Part shown: positions 1 through 5,594 of the stretch, in pieces
Layout of the letters: each line of letters starts with the position of its first letter
Numbering within the stretch: the first letter of the stretch is position 1
NCBI GenBank assembly: GCA_009845645.1
Contig: VXZF01000529.1
Span: 1-6,043 of the forward strand
Length of the DNA: 6,043 nucleotides
Origin: Gemmatimonadota bacterium
Lineage (GTDB): Bacteria; Latescibacterota; UBA2968; UBA8231
Direction of reading: 5' to 3'
Program-made: the position numbers and the translations under genes
The notes under the pieces: generated by a model
Seen by the model: the letters and a program-made list of their open reading frames with translations, nothing else
Database searches by the model: none
What the model was told of the DNA's origin: nothing

Positions 1-19
1 GGTCAGTACTGCGCTCCAT
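1..19 (-). CDS. 5' end of the next gene in the operon (partial, runs off the left edge)
   Basis: An ATG at 19-17 begins a reading frame of six complete codons (Met-Glu-Arg-Ser-Thr-Asp) before the window ends. It is preceded by a strong AAGGAG Shine-Dalgarno sequence eight bases upstream. It starts 31 nt after the stop of the Gfo/Idh/MocA gene on the same strand, so it is almost certainly the next member of the same transcription unit. Six residues are too few to suggest a product. Confidence 0.72.
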
Positions 20-27
20 GGTTGCGT

Positions 28-33
28 CTCCTT
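28..33 (-). promoter_or_regulatory. Shine-Dalgarno of the partial left-edge gene
   Basis: The minus strand reads AAGGAG here, with 8 nt between it and the ATG at 19-17. It is the main evidence that a real gene starts at the window edge. Confidence 0.7.
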
Positions 34-50
34 GCTCCCCGTATAAATCT

Positions 51-1298
51 TCAATCCAGCCCGAGCGCCGCATCGATTTCTTGTTGGTAGGCCCGCACTT
101 GGCCCGAGAGGATTTCGTCCATAGTCACGGCTCGGCCGGCGAGGGCCGACTCGTAGGCCCCGTATATCGCCGCCACCGCCGTCATGCCCAGATGTCCATC
201 GACCTCGGGTTTGGTGCCCTTGAGGACCGCCTCGCCGAAGTCGTGCATCTCGATGGCCATGTGCTTGGCATCAACCGGCGGGAAGTCCAGCTCGTAGGTC
301 ACCACCTTCGCGCCGAAAAGCCGCTCGGTGATTTCGCTCATCTGAAAATCGGGCAACAACGGCAAAATCTCCGCGCCCTCAAACTGCTGGCCCTCGCAGC
401 GCAGGACCACCGGCCGACCATTGCGGTCCCCAGGCGCATACAACGCCCCCAAGCGGCCGTGCACGCTGCGCTCAAAACCGGTGCTGCCACGACCGCCGGC
501 AGCGTAGGTAAACTGCACCATGGCCCCGGACTTCATTTTGTATATCGCGCAGACCGAATCCTCGCCGGTAGCTTCAATCGAATCGGGGAAGGTCTTGAGC
601 CGCTCGACATAGGACTCGAGCTGGAGACCGGAATCATCGGGCTTATAGCGCACCGGCTCGATGATCCAACCAGTGCCATAGATCTGATCGAAGGCACCCA
701 TGTAGTACTGCACGATATCGGTAAAATGCACCGCCATATCTAGGCCGATCGCTCCTTTGTCCTTCAGATGCCGCCACGGGGTGATGACCATCTTATTGTT
801 GCCGCCTAGGCTGTTGTGGATCATCAGGTAAGGGTCGCCCAAAAGCTCGTGGTCGAGGATCGCGCGCGCCAATCTATTGGGTGGGTCACGCCGCAAATTC
901 TCAGCCGTGGCCAGCACCACGCCACTCTTTTCGGCCGCCGCGATCATCGCCGTGCAGGCGCGAATGGTGATGCCCAACGGCTTTTCGCACAAGACATGCT
1001 TACCGGCCTCCAGCGCTGGCACCGCCACTTGGTGGTGGACCGCGGGATCGGTGGCCACGTCCACCGCCGCAATGTCGGGATGCGACACGGCCTCGTCCAG
1101 ATCGGTGAAGACCAAGGGCGTGCGACCGAAGAGGCGCTCTACTTCCCGCCTGCCCAGATCCGCGTTCTTGGGGTTGAGGTCGCATACGGCCATCAGTTCG
1201 ATATTGCCGATGCCGCTGTTCTCCAGTTCTTTGTAGGCGAGGATATGGCGATGGCCCATACCGCCGCAGCCGATCAAGCAAAGTGGAATCTTTTTCAA
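51..1298 (-). CDS. Gfo/Idh/MocA family NAD(P)-dependent oxidoreductase
   Basis: This 415-residue cytosolic protein is predicted to oxidise or reduce a hydroxyl/keto group on a sugar, cyclitol or glycoside using NAD(P). The N-terminal Rossmann fold shows the dinucleotide-binding loop GCGGMGHRH (residues 10-18), with Asp40 at the end of the second strand, where acidic residues usually favour NAD over NADP. The family's EKP motif is at 105-107 (Lys106 is the expected catalytic lysine), and the C-terminal substrate-binding domain carries D187-x3-H191-x2-D194, the usual catalytic Asp/His pattern. The length is slightly above the common 330-400. The start is a TTG: an AAGGAG Shine-Dalgarno lies 6 nt upstream, the next in-frame codon that matters upstream is the stop of the preceding gene, and the N-terminus MKKIPLCLIGCGG fits the family exactly. 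The stop is TGA at 53-51. It follows the isomerase-like gene by 21 nt. The family is very secure; the substrate is not known. IolG-like inositol dehydrogenase and glycoside 3-dehydrogenase are both possible. Confidence 0.95.
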   Translation of the reverse strand: MKKIPLCLIGCGGMGHRHILAYKELENSGIGNIELMAVCDLNPKNADLGRREVERLFGRTPLVFTDLDEAVSHPDIAAVDVATDPAVHHQVAVPALEAGKHVLCEKPLGITIRACTAMIAAAEKSGVVLATAENLRRDPPNRLARAILDHELLGDPYLMIHNSLGGNNKMVITPWRHLKDKGAIGLDMAVHFTDIVQYYMGAFDQIYGTGWIIEPVRYKPDDSGLQLESYVERLKTFPDSIEATGEDSVCAIYKMKSGAMVQFTYAAGGRGSTGFERSVHGRLGALYAPGDRNGRPVVLRCEGQQFEGAEILPLLPDFQMSEITERLFGAKVVTYELDFPPVDAKHMAIEMHDFGEAVLKGTKPEVDGHLGMTAVAAIYGAYESALAGRAVTMDEILSGQVRAYQQEIDAALGLD

Positions 1299-1304
1299 TG
1301 TCTG

Positions 1305-1310
1305 CTCCTT
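1305..1310 (-). promoter_or_regulatory. Shine-Dalgarno supporting the TTG start of the oxidoreductase
   Basis: The minus strand reads AAGGAG, 6 nt before the TTG at 1298-1296. No ATG or GTG lies in frame between this site and the upstream gene's stop codon, so the TTG is the only start giving a full Rossmann N-terminus. Confidence 0.75.
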
Positions 1311-1319
1311 GTATAACGC

Positions 1320-2102
1320 TCAGTAACCCACCGAGCGTAGAAATTCCCGATTGGCCCGACACGATTCATCCGCGTCAGTGTCTGCATAGCTGGACAGCTC
1401 GCCCATTACCCAGCCCTGATAGCCGATCTCCTCAAGCGCCGCGCGAATCGCGGCAAAGTCCAGTCCCACCGTGCCCTGCCCCATCACGCAGAACTTGCCC
1501 TGAGTCCAATCCTTCATGTGCACGTAGCCGATGCGCTCGCGGTATTTGAAGATCTGAGCGACCGCGTCTTCCTGCATAAAGGCCGCCACCGACACATCCA
1601 TGCAGATCTGCAGCCGCTCGGCGTATGCGAGGAGCTTGTCCTGCTCCTCTTCGCTTTCGACCGTGCAGCGCGGATGCGCGTGGTAGGTCACCTTCACTCC
1701 CAGAGGCTCGGCGTAATCGATGAGGGTTTCCGCCTGCTCAGCCAAGCGTTTAAACTCGTCGTCGTTGGGATGGCGTAGCGCCACGCGATTGCCGCCGAGG
1801 AAGCAGTAATTGGGGCAACCCAACTCAGCCGCGTACTCGATGATGCGCCGCTGCCGAGCGAGCACCTGTTCGGCGTCGGGTGCCAGCGACACACTGCCGA
1901 ACAGGCACACCGGCGGCAACCCGTGCTGATCGAGCAAGCCGCGCAGCCTGCGGGGCGTGCCCAGCCAGTCCATCGAAACGCTGATGAACTCCACCCCCTC
2001 CCAGCCAGCGTCGGCAATGGTGCCAAACACCTTGTCCAAATCTGGCGTGGGACCCCAAGTGATCGTGGAATACCCCAGATGAAACGACCGCTCTGCGCTC
2101 AT
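1320..2102 (-). CDS. Sugar phosphate isomerase/epimerase-like TIM barrel (AP endonuclease 2 / IolE-like)
   Basis: This 260-residue protein belongs to the xylose-isomerase-like TIM-barrel superfamily (AP_endonuc_2 fold), whose members bind a divalent metal and act as isomerases, epimerases, dehydratases or lyases on keto-sugars and cyclitols. Visible landmarks: N-terminal strand LGYSTITWG (9-17), AGWEGVEF (32-39) with Glu38, THE HAH-type segment around His141/His143 followed by Glu149, CMDVS with Asp169, YVHMKDW with His195 and Asp198, and GELSS with Glu235. By comparison with IolE (2-keto-myo-inositol dehydratase), Glu149, Asp169, His195 and Glu235 are the likely metal ligands; this assignment is inferred. 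The ATG at 2102 has GGAGGT only 4 nt upstream. The stop is TGA at 1322-1320. It lies 33 nt after the NTF2-like gene and 21 nt before the Gfo/Idh/MocA gene, a classic pairing for stepwise conversion of one sugar or polyol. The length is normal (250-300), with no sign of damage. The family is secure; the exact reaction is unknown. Confidence 0.93.
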   Translation of the reverse strand: MSAERSFHLGYSTITWGPTPDLDKVFGTIADAGWEGVEFISVSMDWLGTPRRLRGLLDQHGLPPVCLFGSVSLAPDAEQVLARQRRIIEYAAELGCPNYCFLGGNRVALRHPNDDEFKRLAEQAETLIDYAEPLGVKVTYHAHPRCTVESEEEQDKLLAYAERLQICMDVSVAAFMQEDAVAQIFKYRERIGYVHMKDWTQGKFCVMGQGTVGLDFAAIRAALEEIGYQGWVMGELSSYADTDADESCRANREFLRSVGY

Positions 2103-2106
2103 TTTG

Positions 2107-2112
2107 ACCTCC
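2107..2112 (-). promoter_or_regulatory. Shine-Dalgarno of the TIM-barrel gene
   Basis: The minus strand reads GGAGGT, a near-perfect anti-16S match, 4 nt before the ATG at 2102-2100. This spacing is on the short side. Confidence 0.65.
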
Positions 2113-2135
2113 GTTCGCTTCTTGGTTCAGCCTTC

Positions 2136-2519
2136 TCAGGTCAGACACGCGGATACGTGCAAATGGGAAACCTGCCAGCGCTGGTCCTGCTTGAGCCAGA
2201 CGATGGTTTCGCGCCAGGTACCTTCCTCGACGCTGTCGCCGATGGTCCAAGTGCCGACCAGATAGCCCGTACTGACCGCGACATCGCCGTGTACGGTGGC
2301 CTGGAGATCCCGCCATTCCACCTGTGCCTGGACACGGCCTGCGGCCATGCCGGCCCGCAGCGCTTTGGCGTCGAAAGCCGCCAGACGACTGCCGTCGGGT
2401 CCAAAGGTCGTGCGTTGGGGGTGGATATACGGCAGAAAGGCGTCTATATCGCCAGCGCAATACGCGGCAGTGGCGATTTTCGCCGCCGCGATTACCGCTG
2501 CTGCTTCGTCATGGGCCAT
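2136..2519 (-). CDS. Small NTF2/SnoaL-like fold protein
   Basis: This 127-residue protein has the pattern of SnoaL-like/DUF4440-type members of the NTF2 superfamily, small cone-shaped alpha+beta proteins that act as isomerases, hydrolases, dehydratases or ligand-binding partners. The N-terminal helix runs to AAYCAGDIDAFLPY (18-31), the usual 'W/Y..GD.d.f...y' signature, followed by a His-Pro. Then come a middle strand VEWRDLQATVHGDVAV (67-82), a strand around GTWRETIVW (100-108), and the closing RWQVSHLHVS (114-123), which matches the common 'W.i.H.H.S' ending of the group. His119 and His121 face the cavity in relatives. A longer frame with a Met 25 codons upstream (at 2594) exists, but those codons overlap the SDR gene, and GAGGAG lies 6 nt before the ATG at 2519, so 2519 is chosen. 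The SDR stop and this ATG are separated by a single base, implying translational coupling. The catalytic role is unknown; a non-enzymatic ligand-binding role is equally possible. Confidence 0.85.
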   Translation of the reverse strand: MAHDEAAAVIAAAKIATAAYCAGDIDAFLPYIHPQRTTFGPDGSRLAAFDAKALRAGMAAGRVQAQVEWRDLQATVHGDVAVSTGYLVGTWTIGDSVEEGTWRETIVWLKQDQRWQVSHLHVSACLT

Positions 2520-2520
2520 A

Positions 2521-3489
2521 TCAATCTCCTCGTTTGCTCTCCTGTCGTCGCCGCATGCCCTCCTGCAGAAACAGTTCGCGGTTGGGAAAGCCATTGACCA
2601 ATGTGAATCCCCCGTCCACCGCGATCAACTGACCGGTCATATAGGGGATCTGGGTGAAGGCGAAGGCAGCACCGGCGATATCTTCGGGCTGGCCGATGCG
2701 CGGCAGCGCCTGCGAGCCTCCCTCGGCCATCAGACCGTAGGTTTCGGCCACCGTATACTGCTGGTCGGTCTCCGGATCGACGATGCCAGAAGGACGCGAC
2801 GTCAGCGGCGTCTCCACCACCCCTGGACGCAGGGCGTTGACGGTAATATTGTGCTGTCCCGCATCAAAGGCGGCCCCTAGAACCACGTGGTTGAGCCCGG
2901 TCTTGCTCACCCCGTAGGGGATGCGCGTGCTGTCGGGTGCCACATCCGATACCGTAGCGATAAACAGAAAGCTGCGGTGAGTGACTTCTTGCCCGGCCCG
3001 CCGCTCGTTTTCGGCCTGCTCGATCATGCGTTTGAGCGCGCGCTGACACAGGCGGTAGGCCCCTTTGAGATTGACGCTGAGGACCCGGTCCAACTCCTGT
3101 TCAAGATGATCGACCGGCGTCTCGGTGAAGCGGTAGCGCGCAATCTGCCCGTCCGCGCCGCGCACGTAGTTGGTCACGCCGCTGTTGCTGACGACGGTGT
3201 CGAGACGGCCGAAATGCGCGTAGGCCCGATCCACTAGGTCGAAAGGAGCTTCGGGCTGGCTCAAATCAGCACCCAAGCTCAGTGCCTCCACCCCGTGCTC
3301 TGTCCGCAGTTTGTTAGCCACCGCGGCCGCCCGCTCCTCGCCGGAGCTTTTGTGCGCACGGGGGTCGGAGGGATCGCTGCCGGAATTGTAGTGCACCACC
3401 ACGTCGTAGCCATTAGCGGCGAAGGCGGCCACAACAGCCGTGCCAATTCCACTGCTCGAACCAGAGACCAGACATACGGGCCTGCTCAT
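2521..3489 (-). CDS. Short-chain dehydrogenase/reductase (3-oxoacyl-ACP reductase/FabG-like SDR)
   Basis: This is a 322-residue classical SDR that would interconvert an alcohol and a ketone with NAD(P)H. The cofactor loop is SGSSSGIG (9-16), a variant of TGxxxGxG with Ser for Thr. Asp75 (GADLS) is the adenine-ring aspartate. NSG at 102-104 stands in for the usual NAG. The catalytic tetrad is visible as Asn140 (SVNLKG), Ser181 (ATVSDV), Tyr192 and Lys196 (YGVSK), followed by the RPG of RPGVVETPL (221-229) and the C-terminal TGQLIAVDGG (285-294). The protein is about 60-70 residues longer than a typical 250-residue FabG. The extra length lies in a polar insert after strand 2 (about 36-56), a segment after NSG (about 106-127) and a basic tail after the VDGG strand. 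The ATG at 3489 has GGGAG 7 nt upstream. It opens the enzyme block after a 117-nt gap and ends one base before the NTF2-like gene. The fold and active site are secure; the substrate is unknown, and a sugar or polyol is as likely as an acyl chain in this neighbourhood. Confidence 0.95.
   Translation of the reverse strand: MSRPVCLVSGSSSGIGTAVVAAFAANGYDVVVHYNSGSDPSDPRAHKSSGEERAAAVANKLRTEHGVEALSLGADLSQPEAPFDLVDRAYAHFGRLDTVVSNSGVTNYVRGADGQIARYRFTETPVDHLEQELDRVLSVNLKGAYRLCQRALKRMIEQAENERRAGQEVTHRSFLFIATVSDVAPDSTRIPYGVSKTGLNHVVLGAAFDAGQHNITVNALRPGVVETPLTSRPSGIVDPETDQQYTVAETYGLMAEGGSQALPRIGQPEDIAGAAFAFTQIPYMTGQLIAVDGGFTLVNGFPNRELFLQEGMRRRQESKRGD
2526..2531 (-). promoter_or_regulatory. Shine-Dalgarno deciding the NTF2-like start
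   Basis: The minus strand reads GAGGAG inside the last codons of the SDR gene, 6 nt before the ATG at 2519-2517. It supports the short form over the Met at 2594, which lies well within the SDR coding sequence. Confidence 0.7.
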
Positions 3490-3606
3490 AGATAGACTCC
3501 CTGATTAATAGTCAATTCCGTTTGCTCTTGGAGGATAACGCCCCAATCGACGATCTCCGCCATCCTTCCGGCACTGGCGCGATCGCAAATACAGCACGAG
3601 CCTTTT
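3490..3606. other. 117-nt intergenic gap between the secreted-protein genes and the enzyme genes
   Basis: This is the only spacer over 35 nt in the window. On the minus strand it begins just after the TAA of the 653-residue protein with an A-run, contains a possible small hairpin (3558-3579), and near its end an AT-rich stretch with an imperfect 13-nt dyad (TGACTATTAATCA, 3503-3515). TATTAA in that stretch could serve as a -10 element but no credible -35 lies 16-18 nt upstream. The SDR Shine-Dalgarno (GGGAG) is at 3497-3501. There is no hairpin with a U-tract, so no intrinsic terminator is supported. It could be an internal promoter or processing region, or just a spacer. Confidence 0.5.
3558..3579 (-). 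other. Possible small stem-loop in the intergenic gap
   Basis: The transcript strand can pair CGCCA with TGGCG, enclosing a second short CC/GG pair around a GGAA tetraloop. The stem is short and interrupted by an asymmetric internal loop, and no U-run follows. It could be an mRNA stability or processing element between the two halves of the operon, or chance. Confidence 0.2.
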
Positions 3607-5568
3607 TTAATAAGCCATGCCGACAACTCGTTGTGCTCGATCGACCCCTTCGTCCGTCTCTACGGTGAGCTGCAGCAGATACGTTCCCGGCGGCGCGAGT
3701 CGCCCATCGACATCGCGCCCGTCCCACGCCGCAGTGAACCACCCGCTGACCTGCTCACCGCCGTCGATCTGGCTGATCTCGCGCCCCGCCAAATCAAATA
3801 TCTGGATCGCCACGGGTGCGGCCTCTACGTTCAGCAAATCGCACTCGATCACGACCACATCGTTAATCCCATCGCCGTTGGGGGTAAACACGCCAGCCTG
3901 CACGCGCAACCCCTTGATGCTCTTTTGGGCCAAATCCAGAATATCTACGCTCAAGCGATCACTATCTATGAGCGGGTCCGCATCACCGGCTGTCAACGCC
4001 TGCCGCACCTCATGTGGTTTCTCGCTGTCAAAAATCCGCCCGGCAAAAAGCGTCCCAAACTGGAAGACCTCGGCGCGAAAATCGACCTCGATCCGCTCGC
4101 CGGTTCGCGTCGCGTCGATCCGGGGAATCCCCAGTTCAAAGCCTCGCTCGTCCAGCCGCCGGATCTCAAAACCTACCTCCTCGCCGCTGATCCGCACCGC
4201 ATCCACCCCGCCGGGCAGGCTCGGAGTATCGATCTCAATCGAATCAAAGCCCAAATCTCGGGGACTAAACACTGGTGTCAACACATAGGTAAACGCCGCT
4301 GGCTCGCCCGCTCTCACCGCGCCCGGCGTGATTTCCGCTAGGGCTTGGGTCGCAATTGGCGGGTCCGATACCGCAAACTGCACGTAGTCGAGTTGACTTC
4401 CTTGGTCGCGGACCGAGTAGAAGTCGGCTCTGAACTGTACGTAGCGGCGCGGTTTGTTCGCCTGTATATCTCCCACCCCTGCGCTGAAGTCGTAGGCCGG
4501 ACTCCACGAGTCCCAGTTGCGGGTATCATAGGTAATCCCAGCCTTCTCTCCCTTGTTGAGTTTGTCGTAACTCCGCCGGGTGAGGGGATTTCCTTGCTGG
4601 TCGAAGAGTGACTTCTCGTCGCCCCTAAACGTGAAGCGCCAGTAGTTGTTCGGTTCGGCGCTGTCGCCACTGCGCGTCCGCAATTCGACCGCGGCCTCTG
4701 GATCCTGCCGTCCCGACCAAGTTACTGGACCCAGTGCAACTGCCTCGCCGAGGTCGATGATGTTCGAGCGGTAGGTGGCCTCGTTTGCAAAGCCAAACCC
4801 GTAGATCTCGAACTCGGCTAGCTCCCAGATCCCTCTTGAGTTTTCCGGAGCATCAAGCAGCAGGCGCTGGACCGGCTCGGAGGGCATCGCCAGTTCCATC
4901 ACTCCGCTCGAGTTTTCCTTGATGTCATAGGCGAGGTCAAAGTCGAAAAAAAAGCCCCGATGCGTGATCGCGTGATCGCGGGTGCCGTCCTTGAGGGGAT
5001 CGCCATCGCTGGTGCCGACTCTGAATCGCTGGACAAAGCGCTCGTTGACAAACTTTTCGCGGGGGAAGAAGCGAATGCGCTGAAGGTTGAATAGGCCGCC
5101 GAGGTCGAAGATCCAGACCTTGGTATAAATCCATCGTCCCTTGCCCCAACTTTCATCGAGGGAGCGTCCACCAAAGTAAATAGATCCCCACGGCCAGTGG
5201 CCGTCGCCCAGATAGACCGTTTCGGGATCGCCATCGAAGATGAAGCGGTCGTCGTCCTCTAAGTTCTCGGTCCAGCCAGTGTGCGAGTGCATGACGAACA
5301 CAGTGCCGCCGTCCAATTCGTAGATCTGCGGCGCGATGTTGACGGTGGGGTCTAGACGCTGGGGATGGATGAAGTCGGCTTCTACTTCGACCAACTTGAT
5401 CTGGCCATCGCGGGCTTCATCGGCATCGTCCCAAGCCAACGACACGAATTCGTAGGGTGCGTCCAGTTCGGGTGGTGGCAGACTCTGGCCACCGACCCGA
5501 TAAATCGTCAACGCCGACGCTTGGCTCCAGAGGAAACCAAGGGCCAGCAGAACCAGCGACACCCGCAT
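3607..5568 (-). CDS. Secreted discoidin-like protein with FlgD/CHU_C-type C-terminal domain
   Basis: This complete 653-residue exported protein has no recognisable catalytic motif. Residues 1-19 form a Sec signal peptide (positive Arg2, hydrophobic core VSLVLLALGFLW, ASA cleavage site before Leu20). Residues 20-100 are a domain I do not recognise, beginning IYRVGGQSLPPPEL. About 105-257 resembles a discoidin/F5-8 type C jelly roll: it begins near FDGDPETVYLG, continues with WIFDLGGLFNLQRIRFFPRE, and closes with WELAEFEIYGFG. About 265-400 holds a second beta-rich segment with IDLGEAV...VTWSG and VELRTRSGDS, seen in many secreted FlgD-tailed proteins. About 405-545 looks like a further beta-sandwich. 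The C-terminal domain (about 553-653) has FTPNGDGIND (561-570) and WDGRD...APPGTY (615-630). The likely role is binding of glycans or surfaces outside the cytoplasm, which is inference. The ATG has GGAGG 7 nt upstream. It follows the previous gene by 26 nt, so they are co-transcribed. An 8-T run encodes Phe206-208. Confidence 0.9.
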   Translation of the reverse strand: MRVSLVLLALGFLWSQASALTIYRVGGQSLPPPELDAPYEFVSLAWDDADEARDGQIKLVEVEADFIHPQRLDPTVNIAPQIYELDGGTVFVMHSHTGWTENLEDDDRFIFDGDPETVYLGDGHWPWGSIYFGGRSLDESWGKGRWIYTKVWIFDLGGLFNLQRIRFFPREKFVNERFVQRFRVGTSDGDPLKDGTRDHAITHRGFFFDFDLAYDIKENSSGVMELAMPSEPVQRLLLDAPENSRGIWELAEFEIYGFGFANEATYRSNIIDLGEAVALGPVTWSGRQDPEAAVELRTRSGDSAEPNNYWRFTFRGDEKSLFDQQGNPLTRRSYDKLNKGEKAGITYDTRNWDSWSPAYDFSAGVGDIQANKPRRYVQFRADFYSVRDQGSQLDYVQFAVSDPPIATQALAEITPGAVRAGEPAAFTYVLTPVFSPRDLGFDSIEIDTPSLPGGVDAVRISGEEVGFEIRRLDERGFELGIPRIDATRTGERIEVDFRAEVFQFGTLFAGRIFDSEKPHEVRQALTAGDADPLIDSDRLSVDILDLAQKSIKGLRVQAGVFTPNGDGINDVVVIECDLLNVEAAPVAIQIFDLAGREISQIDGGEQVSGWFTAAWDGRDVDGRLAPPGTYLLQLTVETDEGVDRAQRVVGMAY

Positions 5569-5575
5569 AGTATTC

Positions 5576-5580
5576 CCTCC
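5576..5580 (-). promoter_or_regulatory. Shine-Dalgarno of the secreted discoidin-like protein
   Basis: The minus strand reads GGAGG, 7 nt before the ATG at 5568-5566. It lies in the 26-nt spacer after the upstream gene's stop and supports the start that leaves the signal peptide intact. Confidence 0.7.
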
Positions 5581-5594
5581 GCTGGGGAAAAGTG

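Noticed and set aside
18..743. Long plus-strand open frame (241 codons), with further ones at 816-1316 and 3631-4341
   Set aside because: They lie antisense to genes with complete family motifs, have no domain-like sequence of their own and are typical GC-rich shadow frames.
2520..2594. Upstream Met that would extend the NTF2-like protein by 25 residues
   Set aside because: The extension overlaps the SDR coding sequence, is Cys/Arg-rich and unlike the family, and the ATG at 2519 has its own Shine-Dalgarno.
3579..3586. GCGATCGC, the cyanobacterial HIP1 palindrome
   Set aside because: I found only one copy in the window, whereas HIP1-rich genomes would show several. The gene content is not cyanobacterial.
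3505..3597. A 30-codon GTG-started small frame in the 117-nt gap
   Set aside because: It has only a weak, badly spaced AAGG upstream and Arg-rich content expected by chance. A frame this short is not significant in GC-rich DNA.
3587..3612. Intrinsic terminator after the 653-residue protein gene
   Set aside because: The A/T run lies at the stop codon in the A-rich orientation on the transcript, with no preceding GC stem.
3607..3906. Assigning the C-terminal domain as a definite type IX secretion signal
   Set aside because: The motifs overlap with CHU_C, but also with FlgD Ig-like domains of phyla without a type IX system. No T9SS gene is in the window.
4963..4978. Tandem duplication of the 8-mer CGTGATCG
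   Set aside because: It lies within coding sequence encoding Asp-His-Ala-Ile-Thr-His, has only two copies and does not affect the frame.
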